Shown here: positions 11,511-22,249 of the stretch, piece by piece
How positions within the stretch are numbered: position 1 is the first letter of the stretch
Layout: each line of letters opens with the position of its first letter
NCBI RefSeq assembly: GCF_001640805.2
Contig: NC_066852.1
Span: forward strand, 9,098,194-9,162,193
Direction: 5' to 3'
Length of the DNA: 64,000 bases
Source of the DNA: Lates calcarifer
Lineage: Eukaryota > Chordata > Actinopteri > Centropomidae
Made by a program: the position numbers and the translations under genes
The notes under the pieces: model-generated
Database searches by the model: none
What the model was told of the DNA's origin: nothing
The model's input: only the letters and a program-made list of their open reading frames with translations

Positions 11511-11965
11511 CTGGCATTTTCTACCTCTTCCGAAGCTTTTCTAGCACTTCTAATACCATTTGATTTAGTAAGTCTCAAGCCACTTCATCTGCACACTCTG
11601 TTCTTCAGATCAACTGATCCACAAACCCTTAATTGTTTTTTCCCCCCTCTCTCATTTATTTAGCGTCAGCAGCAATTACAGAGCCTCTATCCTTGAGAAT
11701 ATTGAGTAGCTAATTTAAATCCCTGCATGTGGCATTTAACCAAACGTAATTAGAGGCTGAATTCATTGGGCAGGTTAAATCTTTATTGGTAAAGCTGAAA
11801 CTTTCACAGGGCATGGTTAATGTTGTGTTTGAAGTGGTACTTATTGCTTACAGCCAGGCTCTCATACTTCACTGTCTGACTCCAGAATCAGATCAATGTT
11901 GCTTTGGGAAGATGAGAAGGAGTTTGTGCCAAAGCAGAGCCTCTTTTGTGTGTGTATGTGCATGT

Positions 11966-11984
11966 CTGTGTGTGTGTGTGTGTT
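11966..11984. repeat. (TG)n microsatellite
   Basis: About nine TG units following an imperfect TGTGTGTATGTGCATG stretch. Confidence 0.75.
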
Positions 11985-13392
11985 TAATCCCGTTCAGTGT
12001 GCCTTTCGTTGTGGCAGACTTTGCTAAATAACAATGCGAAGTGAGGAGCCAGGCCTTTGTTCCGTTTCCAGGTCGACTCTTGTCTAGATAGACAGAGGTT
12101 TCACAGAGAACCCACAAAACCCTGAGGAGGCCAGATCAGAAGAGTGTTTGTTTTCCCAGCATTGTAAGTATGGCTGTGTGTGACTGTGTGTGTGTTGAGA
12201 GGGTGCTATCAAAGTGAGCTGATAAACTGAAACAAGCAGATTAAGAACAATGGTTTTCTTTGTGGTGTGCATATTACCAGTGTTGTTTTTGAAGAAGTTT
12301 GTTTTCTAGCAGATTGGGAGAAATGAACTGCTGACGAGACACTGCTTGTCAACTTTCCCTTTGCAGACAGAAGTGGTGCCTGTTTTGATCCCTATATTTT
12401 CTACAGCATCTCTGACAGGCAAAGGAAACATCTGTATGTGTGTGTTTGATGTTGTGTTACTCTACTTATGAGGGCTGAAAGTCACTGAAGAGACAACAAA
12501 AAACAAACAAACAAACAAAACAACAGCATTTTGCTGTTCATTACTTCTGTCAAGGTTTGGATTAAGATTGGAATAAGGTATAGGTGAGGGAAGAGGCTAG
12601 GGTTTAAATCACCTATAAGCAATGATTTGAGAGTTTCCTGGTTCATTTTTATTCTTTTCTGTTGAAACAGACTTCTGAAGTAAGACATAATGTCAGGTGG
12701 GGTCATTCAGAAGTGTAAACTAATGAAATGTCAGGTATGAAGGGAGGGATACATTTATTTGAAGGAACTTTGACAGTGCTTGGACTGGAATGTCACCGTT
12801 TTAATGAGTAGAGAGTTGTTTTATATTTATAAGGTGATAGGATTAAATAAAGCAAAATGGATTTCATATCAGATACAGTGCAATGCAAAAATCCTCTACT
12901 TTTCATGGAGCTTATATCACTGCATCAAGTGTCAATAGGTGAAAAGACGTTTTATTTTATTGGACATTAGGGTTAAAAACAGCTAGGCATGTCGTGGATC
13001 TATGGTTAAGGATAAAGGTAGTCGACTGAAACTTTATGTGATAACTTGGCACAGTAGTGACACCCTGGTTCATAATAGTCTATTTCACTTTTGATGATGT
13101 TAGACTTAAACCAGAGTGTGCTACATTACATCATGTAGGATTCAACAACAAAACACGTTACTGGGTTAAAACCCTCTCCAGATGTGTGTTATGACATGTA
13201 AACACACAATCCTTTGACTTTGCAAGTGCCCACACACACACATACACACAGCAGGGGTCGAACCAGGAGAAGTCTTTTCTGAGGTAAACGTGCCCAGCTC
13301 TTCCCTTTCTCAGCCTGATGGTCCCATGGGTGAGGTCCAGAATTAGATGTGAACTTGCCAACCTTCCACTGGTTCAGCTTGGTACTCCATCC

Positions 13393-13485
13393 AGCCGGTT
13401 AGCTGCTGCGCTGCCGAGCGCTGCCGCCATCAATGTTTTACGCTCGGAGAGAGGGGGAGGCGGAACATTTCTGTGTGCTAAGGCG
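13393..13485. promoter_or_regulatory. Small CpG-rich patch, possible promoter or first exon
   Basis: About eight CpG dinucleotides occur within 75 bases, in a window that is otherwise CpG-poor. On the + strand the patch contains GCCGCCATCAATG (ATG at 13433) and a donor-like GCG|GTGAGC at 13486, enough for a short first exon. On the minus strand three CCAAT boxes lie just upstream (13516-13556). Neither direction is proven, and a bidirectional or cryptic promoter is only an inference. Confidence 0.3.
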
Positions 13486-13515
13486 GTGAGCTTTTTCTCC
13501 TGTCATGCATATTTC

Positions 13516-13556
13516 ATTGGCCTGTTCTTTTTAGTGGTCAGGATCCATTGGATTGG
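13516..13556 (-). promoter_or_regulatory. Three CCAAT boxes (minus strand)
   Basis: ATTGG occurs at 13516-13520, 13547-13551 and 13552-13556, reading as CCAAT on the minus strand. The last two are adjacent. They lie 30-120 bases upstream, in minus-strand sense, of the CpG-rich patch. Multiple CCAAT boxes at this distance are a known NF-Y promoter arrangement. Confidence 0.3.
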
Positions 13557-14639
13557 ACGGCTCTTTGGTCGGGCGGTGTGTGTGGTGTGTGTGTGGAGGG
13601 TGTGAATGGAGAGGAAGACATGCAGATAGACAAATACAAATTTAACATTTAACTTTCTATGTAGCTACCAAGCTCTGAGTAACAGTAACTTAACCTTTAT
13701 TCTTGCTGGTAATTCCAGTTAATTTTACTCAGACTCATTCGTTGACAGAAGCAGCTGAAGACCATGTCGGGGTTTCACTGTGCAACAGCGCTCATGCAGA
13801 TTCTCACAGTGCAGTTATCTGTTCAGGCCTGAAAACATGTCACACTCCGCTGAGTGTACAAGCACTCACTGCACATACAAGCTTAATCTCAGCTGTTTTC
13901 CTGCAGGGTTATAGCCAAATTAACATATAGAGATCATTTACATTGTGTGCTTACATAAAAATATCCTGAAGGTTTTATTTGTCGCATTGATTGCCTGTTG
14001 TTTTCTCTTTTTATTGATTTGACTGCCAGTGAGTGCTGTTCCAGTTCAGAATGAAAGAATGTTTTAAAGTGGTTCTTTGGGAGTTTCAAGGGTTGAAGAC
14101 TTGAAAGGGATACGCCTGAAGCTTTGTTATTCTGCTCTTGAAAGAAATATGAACCACAGGCTGTTTTTTCTTACCTGTACAGTCAGAGATGTTTGTGTTG
14201 CTCCGTCTGGAGCAGCAGCAGCAGCTTGCGGTTTTTCATTGTAACATGGAGAGATAAAAGGAGAGGAATGGCACTCACTGATAAATGGGGAACCACAAGT
14301 GAAATCTGGCTTTATTTTGTGCACTGAATTTGGCAGAACGTTTTTTTTAACACATGAAGAGTATGTAAAAAAAATAATAACAAGGGATCCTGTAATCTAA
14401 GAAATAGCTTGTGCAGCAACACAAAAAATGTTTTTGTGCTTTTCCTAAAATGCCAAGATCAAACTGAAATTGTTTTAGCTTAAAAAGAAACCAACAGTTG
14501 AAAGCACAACAAATTAACAAAAGTTTTTAAAATTATGTTTTTTGGTGAAGTCCTAAGTAATAGCTGACTTAACTGTGTAAATGTAGATTTTCCTTGTTGA
14601 TATACAAAGCCTGGTATGGTGAATATACCTGCATAACAT

Positions 14640-14710
14640 TAGTATATCCGTTTGTCAATGTGAGCATGTTAACATGTTGACATTAGCATGTAGCTCAAAG
14701 TGCCATCACA
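14640..14710. repeat. Dispersed repeat family B, short fragment
   Basis: It contains 'gtcaatgtgagcatgttaac', 'atgttgacattagcatgtag' and 'ctcaaagtgcc', matching the 3' part of family B seen at 11.2 and 35.5 kb. Confidence 0.6.
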
Positions 14711-14739
14711 GAGAACTGTCTCGGAAACTCATATGTCAT

Positions 14740-14770
14740 AATATATATTCTGTGCAGCAGAATATATATT
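14740..14770. repeat. Perfect short hairpin (13-bp arms, 5-nt loop)
   Basis: AATATATATTCTG (14740-14752) is followed by TGCAG and then its exact reverse complement (14758-14770). The stem is AT-rich. It is too short for a microRNA precursor and there is no terminator context; it may be a palindromic scar of a repeat. Confidence 0.5.
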
Positions 14771-15379
14771 TAAATTATTCCTTTTTTTTAGCTTGTCAAC
14801 CATCAAGCAGCCCCTCTTTATTTTGTTACCCATGGTCCTTTACTTCACAATCACTGATTTAGAGAAATATTTGATATATGGCTGTAAGTGTTAAGAGGCA
14901 GGGTAAGATGCTCATGGGCACAAACTAACCTCTTGTAAGACCTAGACCATTCTTGTGGTATCTGCAGATATTTTGTTTTAGCCTCAGGACAGTATTTAAA
15001 TCAAAAGCGTGACACTCTGGCTGTCCTTGGCACCGAATGAACAAATTTTGCAGTCACGACTGAAACGATCCTGCGAAAGAATGTTATCGTTCGCTTGGTG
15101 GACCAACTTTTGGCTGGAAAAGGTTTCTAATTTGGAGCTGAACTTCATCCAACACAGTGTACCCAGTGAATATTTCCCTTTGAAGATTCCCCCTGTACAA
15201 CCCTCTGAAACTGCGCCCTCTTATCTGCATCCCCATCAGAGAGAGTCCTTCAGTATTGTTACCTCGACCCTGGCTGCTTGGGGAAAGGAAAGGGAGTTTG
15301 TATGGCTGTGTATGTGTGTTCCCTCGCCCACAAATACACTCTCACATCCAGTTTCATTGTGCTGATGCTGAGGAAGCCT

Positions 15380-15640
15380 GGCCTGCTGTGTCAGCGTTCC
15401 CTTGGGCAAAGCTGCTATGCAGATGTCCTCCGAAGCATAGTGATGAAAATAGGAAGTTGCTTTGATCAAAGCACCTGCTGTGTTTTTTCAGTGCTGCTGT
15501 CGCCGCCGGAGCCCATATGGTACCTGTGCCAGCTGCCAATCATCTCTCCGATACAGATGAATACATTTTCCATATCAGGCTGGATTAGCGCAACAGACTT
15601 TATTAGCAGAACGTGTCCCTCCAACAATTAAATTACACTT
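15380..15640. other. Candidate conserved non-coding block with TCF/LEF palindrome
   Basis: A low-repeat stretch holds GCTTTGATCAAAGC (15459-15472), a perfect palindrome made of two overlapping TCF/LEF-type CTTTGATC sites. Further on are CATATGG, CACCTG/CAGCTG E-boxes, TGCCAATCA and CAATTAAATTA. Overlapping open frames on both strands have no family resemblance. I infer an enhancer-like element; conservation has not been tested. Confidence 0.3.
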
Positions 15641-16440
15641 TGTGAGTTCTTTTCTCATCACTGTGTGAGGAAGGATGATTGGAACATCATTCATGTCACC
15701 ATTAGTATTCTGAGAGTTTCTCCTCGGAAAAGTCTCAGACTGAGCGAAGGAACTTTTCTTAGAGAGCAAACAACACCAAAACATTGTTTGATTATCTCTG
15801 CCATCTTTGAATTCCTTCCAGCTGCCTCCAGGCACATGATGTAGCCGTTCCTGTCCAGTTTTCCACTTGTCTGTATAGTAAATCCATGCTTCTTTTTCTG
15901 ACCTGTCACTCCTCCATCTTCCACCCAATTTTTTTCTTTCATCCTTCTTCTCTTAACTCCTCTCCTCCTTGCTGAGTATTTCCCATAAGCACATCTTTAT
16001 CGCAATCAGAGCCCCAAAACCTCTTTCTGCTTGTTTTCTGTCGATCACTGATATTTCATTCTGTTTCATCATTACGTTTTTCAAGGGAGAACTTGTTCAC
16101 CACCGAATCACACTGATCTTCCACAGAAAGAGAGAGAAAAGTCGATTTAACTTCCACACATGAGCGCCTGCTATGTTTTCTGTCTGTTTTTGTGCGTGCG
16201 TAGGTGCGCTGATAGATTGTGACCCAGTTTAGATGCAGCGTGCTGCTGACACTTTAACCCCTTCACCTGTGACTCACAGCGTGCTGACAATACACATTAA
16301 TCATAGATGAGGGTCTTGTTGGTCAGAGTGTGTTGTGTGTGTATGTTCAGTGCGTGTGTCACTTTTTGTATAATCAGAACCTCATTTTGCTCTTGCTGTT
16401 GACAGTAATGTGATTGGTCATATCTCACCATTGCTGTCTC

Positions 16441-16442
<2 letters not shown>

Positions 16443-16490
<48 letters not shown>
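16443..16490. repeat. (AC)24 microsatellite
   Basis: Twenty-four uninterrupted AC units; one of the longest pure tracts in the window. Confidence 0.95.
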
Positions 16491-16496
<6 letters not shown>

Positions 16497-17246
16497 AGAA
16501 ATCTGAACATTTTCTTTGGATTTATGCTCCAGTTTTGCAGATCTCATTAATTAAACAGGACAGAAGCAGATTTACACAGAAATAATTAATATTTACTGGA
16601 GAAACACTGCACAGCCACTTCATCTGCAAACTTGACAAAGCATTTACAAACATGCAACAAATTTGATTCATTCATTAATATGTTTTGCTGCTGTATTACA
16701 GCATCTTTCATTTTTGCAAATGTACCCAAACGGCTAAGTTAGGCCTAATGTCTACATATGAATCACAGCCTGCGCATGTGTATGTATTTGTGTATGTTAA
16801 GCTTGGTCATTGGTCAAACCTGATGCCTGGTGTAATTATGAACACGACAGCACTTGGCTCTGTTCACTCACTGATGCATTACCCACAAAAACCACAGTAA
16901 TTGGTCCACCAGTCAATTAGAGTTGGAATTGAGTTGTAATTAAGACTGAACTCTCATCCTGTCCAATTCATCTATTTTCTTTTAATTTACCAGAGAGCTC
17001 TCGTATAGACGTCTGAGATCAACAGTTTTCTAATCTATCTTTAATGTTGCCTTTTGAAAGTGCATCTGTGCTTTGATATTTCCCTCTTCATCACAGGCAA
17101 AGAGGCAAGAAAACCAGTGTGTTTCACAGAGTTTTCCTGTGATAATAATCTTCTTTACAATATTCATTAAACTTCCTTATCATCTGTAAATGTTAGAAAC
17201 CCTTTGATTATCTCTGCCTCTGCATAACAAACACAGATATATATAG

Positions 17247-17250
<4 letters not shown>

Positions 17251-17279
<29 letters not shown>
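17251..17279. repeat. (AC)n microsatellite
   Basis: About fourteen AC units, preceded by a short ATATATATA stretch. Confidence 0.95.
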
Positions 17280-17284
<5 letters not shown>

Positions 17285-17580
17285 ATACTGAAACTGTCCT
17301 AGCGTCCTACACCTTTCTGAGTTGTGTCATGGTAGCAAGCAACAAATGACAGAGGAGAAGAGGAAGATGAACAGGGGTAGATTGAAAGGAGAAGAGTGGG
17401 AATTATACTTTATATTTTTTTTTACTTTTTCCATATTTGTTCTGGTGGACAGACTCAGTCCTTCCACCTCCGTCAGACAGAGAAGAACCAGCGCAGGGCC
17501 CAAAACACATTCAGCTATTTTTTATTCCTCTCCTGTCTCTTCCTGCTTCTCCGTCATCCTGCCATGAAAACCCTGGCAAA

Positions 17581-17582
17581 CG

Positions 17583-17629
<47 letters not shown>
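17581..17629. repeat. (CG/CA)n microsatellite, Z-DNA-prone
   Basis: CGCACACGCGCGCGC leads into about seventeen CA units, so the whole 49 bases alternate purine and pyrimidine, with a CG core. Such tracts readily adopt Z-DNA under negative supercoiling. The neighbouring open frames are products of the repeat. Confidence 0.9.
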
Positions 17630-17631
<2 letters not shown>

Positions 17632-18663
17632 AAAGAACCAGTGGCTATGCATATTACATGAGTCCTCCACCTCTGAAGGCCTCTCTGCTTTTTTCATTTT
17701 GCAACTTACAGCAGAGATGATGAGGTGGAAGCCAGATCCTGCACTTAAGGGCTGTTTCCTCTCTTTACTGCAGAGAAGAGAAGCTGCTGTTTATGGGAAA
17801 CTCTGACTTGATGTTGTGTGCTTGTGAACCAGGAAATTAAGAAAATCCATTTGCCTATTGATGTGCCGGTGACGGCGTTTCCCTATTGCTTTCTTTTAAT
17901 CTTCCTGTACTTGATGTTGCTCTGAATTTCTTTGCCTTGGCTTTACTAAAGATGTTACACATGCTGGTGGGGATTTTTCAACAGCAAGCTCCTCTTTGTT
18001 TCTTAAATGATTTTCTGACAAAACAACACTTGGAGCAAGCAAGATAGAGATACAAGTACGCAGAATAAATGGGTCTTCTCCGAGCCCGCAATCTTGCTAA
18101 TGGTCAGTTAGCATACCTGTTAGCTTCTTAGCCTGATGGGACAATAAGTGCACATGGTTTATTCAAAAGATGTATATCTCCCATTAACTCCCCTCTCATA
18201 ACTGTTTGTAAACCATTGCTCCTCTGTTGAACAGTTTTTACACTACTCTCTGTTCTGTTGAAATTCAGCACTGTCTAAAGTTCACCAAAGTTGAACTCGT
18301 CATGAAAACTTCACATGGCTTTAATTTACCACTACAAATAAATTCACCTAGTGCTGCAATTTTATTGGAAATAACTGGCATGAAACTCATATCTAAATAT
18401 TCTGACCCATTCTGAACAGGAAGCACTGCTAACACTCTGGTTGTTAAATTAGATCTAGATGGCTGCTGGTTACAGTCATGCTAGTAGGTTGACTCAGTTA
18501 TGGTCACAGTAATACAAATCAAATGTGTGTGTGTGTGTTTGTCTTCAAGTAATTCCCACTAGTGCTTGTTTGATGAGAACAACAGCCAGGATGACTCATT
18601 GTTGTGTCTGTGGCTGTTGGATTGCAGCTGTTTTAGTCCTCCACACTGGGCCCTCAGCTGTAA

Positions 18664-18689
18664 ACACACACACACACACACACACACAC
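18664..18689. repeat. (AC)13 microsatellite
   Basis: Thirteen AC units. A short GT tract lies about 130 bases upstream. Confidence 0.9.
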
Positions 18690-19289
18690 TTGGATGATTG
18701 TATGCGTGTGTTTACACGTGTGCATGTGTTTATGCGTGCTTTCCTTTTGGTTTCATTTTTCTTATGTCATTTTATCCTCTTCCCTCTCATGCAGTGATTG
18801 ATCCTCTGCTCAGAGGCTTCTCCTGAGTGCGTGGTGATGAGTGAGAGCTTGTGCCGTGCTGTCGTGTTTTTGTTTGTGCCATCTGTGTTGTTGGGAATTT
18901 GTTTTTGTAGGCAGTATGCAGGGTTGAGACCGTCGGTACCTGTCACACACACGCCATGATTGATTAGACTGTGCTGCTCGATTGCTATTGCTTTGCTTGT
19001 GTTTATGACTCTCTCATTTGCATGAAGTGAATGACTGTGTTTGCTCTGCTAAGTGAATTAAAAGGGCCACATCTGAAGATCGTGTGTCTATGTATACTGA
19101 CAAACAGATTGTGAATTTCTGTACACATACTGTATGTGAAAATCGAGTCATGAAACAGTAGGGTGAAACAGATTTCAGTTCAAGAAATTTGAGGTTGAAA
19201 GGTTTTATCAGAATCTGCCCTTTGACCAACTTGGCAGTGAAGCAATGAGAAAAGTCTAAATTATTGTCTATGATAAAGGAATAGGAGTA

Positions 19290-19490
19290 GGGATTATGGG
19301 AAATAGGTTTATTTGCTTTCTTTCTGAAAGTTTGGTGAGAAGATTGATACCACTCTTATATCTGTCCATTAAACAAGGTTCCAACCAGTAGCTGGTTAGC
19401 ATAGCTTAGCATAAAGACTGGAAACAGGAAAACCTATAAAGTGCACTAATTTACATGTTATATAACTCAAAGTGTCATATTTATCCTTCA
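19290..19490. repeat. Dispersed repeat family D
   Basis: It contains 'gggaaataggtttatttgct', 'gagaagattgataccactct' and 'agctggttagcatagcttag' followed by 'cataaagactggaaacagg'. I remember this order from a widespread teleost repeat. A short fragment of the head occurs again near 52.87 kb. Ends and superfamily are not resolved. Confidence 0.6.
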
Positions 19491-21349
19491 GATATTAGAA
19501 TGGTATCCATCTTCTATGGTATTAAATACTCAGCGAGGAGGAGAAGAAGAACTTCTTTAAATGTCATGCTTGGTGACAGAATAGTTAAAGGAAAATGAAA
19601 GCTCTACAGCTAAAGCCTAAACAATCATAACTTAAATGCAGCAATTTCTAGTTCTGTGTACAACTCAGATAAAATGTACAGAAAAGAAGACAGAAAAATA
19701 ACATACTGTTTTGTACTAGCACAGACTATTTTCTCTGCACGTACAGTCGCTGATCCTGCAGGTCTGCAGATGAAAAGGGAAGAACAGCGGTGATCCAGCA
19801 CATGTTTGAGCTTTCAAGTGTCTGTGGCAAAGGCAGAGGGAGCAGCAGAGGGAATATTTTCTCACAAGGACATCAGTGGCAGCAGCGCATCTGGGGACTG
19901 ACTGTGCGTTCAGAGTCAGCTGGATAACAGCAGATATCAGGTAGATTCAGCCAGGTTGTTGAAGAGCAAGTGGGCACAGTGGTCAGTTTCAGATCAGCAG
20001 CAAAAGCAGGTCAGAGTTTATCGCACTTTTTGAGGGAGTGAAGCAAAACCCGAGCTACATCAGAAAACCTACCAAATCTGACAAATTCTAGAACAAGATC
20101 TAGATACTGTATGGTTGTGAATGCACATACTATTATATATAAATATATAAAGAGATAACGATGCACCTTAAGGCAGTGATACAGAGCACATCAGCTTTTT
20201 TAAGTGCAAGAAGAAGACATGACTGATCTTTTGTCTCAAACACAAAATGTGTTTGTCCCTGGAGCATAGCAGTGAATCACTTTGGTGTCTTTACAAAAAG
20301 ACTTTAACATTTAATACCTCTGTGTTTGGTTATTACTCCGCTTTGTTTTAATTTCATGCTGATGTTGCTGTGTCATCACTGCAATGAAAACTACACCCAG
20401 TCCTGAACCATCTGATCCTGCTAAACCGGATGCATTTGCAGCAATATGATGGATCTCAAGCACTGTTACACCAAACTGTTTATTCAAGCATCTGTTCCCC
20501 AGAGGTTAGTTCTTTCAGCAGGATGCTCGAATTCCCTCAAAGAGCAGAGCCTTTTCTACAAAATGCAACTATATTCTCATTCACTACAAACGGTTAGATT
20601 CTTAAGGCAAACATCTCATCTAAAGATTTTTTTTACCCCCAGTTAATACTATTTTCACCTGTGTTTAAATTTGACACGTGAACTCTAACTCTCATTCTTT
20701 GATGTGATGTGATGGTGTGATGAACACACAGCTGCTCTCAGTGCTTTCACATGTTTGGTGTGTGGAAGTGAGACACGTTTGTCTGTCTGTCTGTCTAGAC
20801 TAGACTACAGTATAAAACACTAATGAAAGATGTCTGCTATTGAGCTTGACTTAGAGAGTGTGTGTGTGTTTTGATGAGCCACGAGTCACTTTCTAACATA
20901 CCTCTACATCACTGTGAAAAAGATGTATCCACAGGTGCATGCCTTTGACACACGCACGCCCACACACACACACAGAAACACATACCCAAAGGTAGAGGGA
21001 GAGGGCTTCACATTCCTGTCTTGACCCCCCCTGAGGGCCCCACATAGAGTCAGCACTGTGTCTTCTTAAATCAAACACGCATTCTTTCACACAAAAGGGC
21101 AGGTAGACATATGGGTGAGTTCACACATATACAGATGCAATATTCGCTCTGTCTGGCTTATATATATCACATGCCCATATGCACATACACAGACACACAC
21201 ATCTTTGTTGTTGGTCCTGAAGATGTCTATCTCGGCTCTGCAGAGGAAAAGATATGATATGTGCATCTCTTTCTAAGGTTATTTGTAAGCAGCTATCATA
21301 TCTCACCATGTAGGTAGATCTCAAATCAGTATTCTGGGAGAGACTACAG

Positions 21350-21350
<1 letters not shown>

Positions 21351-21388
<38 letters not shown>
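21351..21388. repeat. (CA)19 microsatellite
   Basis: Nineteen CA units. A second CA tract follows at about 21475-21496, so 145 bases carry two tracts. Confidence 0.95.
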
Positions 21389-21391
<3 letters not shown>

Positions 21392-21474
21392 GTGTCATAA
21401 AAGCGCTCGATCGTGGATGGTCTCTTCTCCTCACATGAGAACCAGAGCATATTACTCTAGACCTGTCCACAGTA

Positions 21475-21496
21475 CACACACACACACACACACACA
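21475..21496. repeat. (CA)n microsatellite
   Basis: About eleven CA units close downstream of the tract at 21351. Confidence 0.9.
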
Positions 21497-21674
21497 TATT
21501 CACTCTATCCATTGATTATATCGATCATTTTTGTAATGAAACCTGTCCTCGTGTTTCCATCCCTTGAGACCCTCTTGTCAAGGTGTGTGTGATCAGGTTT
21601 TACTTCTGTAAAAATGACATGGGTTTAGAGGCCACTATGTCTATTGAATAAGTAGAAGGGGAAAAAAAAAATTC

Positions 21675-21835
21675 AAGTTCAAATGTGAGGATAATGATGT
21701 CACCTTGGTCTCTTGAAACTTGTGATGGTTTTGTTCACAGTTTTTTGATCTTATATAGACTGAAGAATTAAGCAATCAATGTTATTAAGTAATGTAGAAT
21801 GAAAATAATGGTTAATTGCAGCCCTATTTTTAAGT
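21675..21835. repeat. Dispersed repeat family A, copy 1
   Basis: It contains 'gaggataatgatgtcacctt', 'cttgtgatggttttgttcac' and the end 'aaaataatggttaattgcag' followed by 'ccctatttt'. I remember the same end ('aatcgttagttgcagccct') from a very common AT-rich fish repeat. Other copies lie at 43.1-43.7 and 46.9-47.1 kb. Confidence 0.6.
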
Positions 21836-22022
21836 TTCAAAGTGTGAAATGTTAAAATCACTCCACATAGGTTTGTCCTATTTTGGGGGTGTTTCTGTTA
21901 ATTTGTCCACCATCCCCTGCAGATAACCTCGTAAACTTTGAGTTCTAGTAAGTTAAAGAAAATGTGTTTGCTTTCCATGATAGCAGCCTTCTATGTAACA
22001 AAATCAAGCTTGTACAATCACG

Positions 22023-22024
<2 letters not shown>

Positions 22025-22072
<48 letters not shown>
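22025..22072. repeat. (AC)24 microsatellite
   Basis: Twenty-four AC units, 160 bases upstream of a 19-base C run. Confidence 0.95.
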
Positions 22073-22074
<2 letters not shown>

Positions 22075-22230
22075 CCCTCCTAATTGATATGTGTGTGTTG
22101 CACTGCTTGCACAACTCACGTTGATTGATCTGCTGATGGGATGGATGCTCTGAAGCTTGTGATCTAATGTTACAGCAAAGCGGTACACAGACTGAAGATA
22201 GAGAGGATAAAAGGGGGAGAGATCTGCGTG

Positions 22231-22249
22231 CCCCCCCCCCCCCCCCCCC
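22231..22249. repeat. Poly-C run (19 C)
   Basis: Nineteen consecutive C. Mononucleotide C/G runs this long are unusual in vertebrate DNA and are error-prone in sequencing, so the exact length is uncertain. The minus strand is an uninterrupted G run. Confidence 0.9.

Noticed and set aside
11231..11578. 115-codon minus-strand frame
   Set aside because: Most of it is the foldback MITE and the family B repeat.
15009..15928. Several overlapping open frames of about 117 codons on both strands
   Set aside because: The frames conflict with one another, lack family resemblance and have no credible splice framing. The region is better described as unique non-coding DNA.
17396..17806. 136-codon open frame on the + strand
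   Set aside because: It runs through a (CA)n tract, producing His/Thr repeats. The remainder resembles no family and has no splice or start context.
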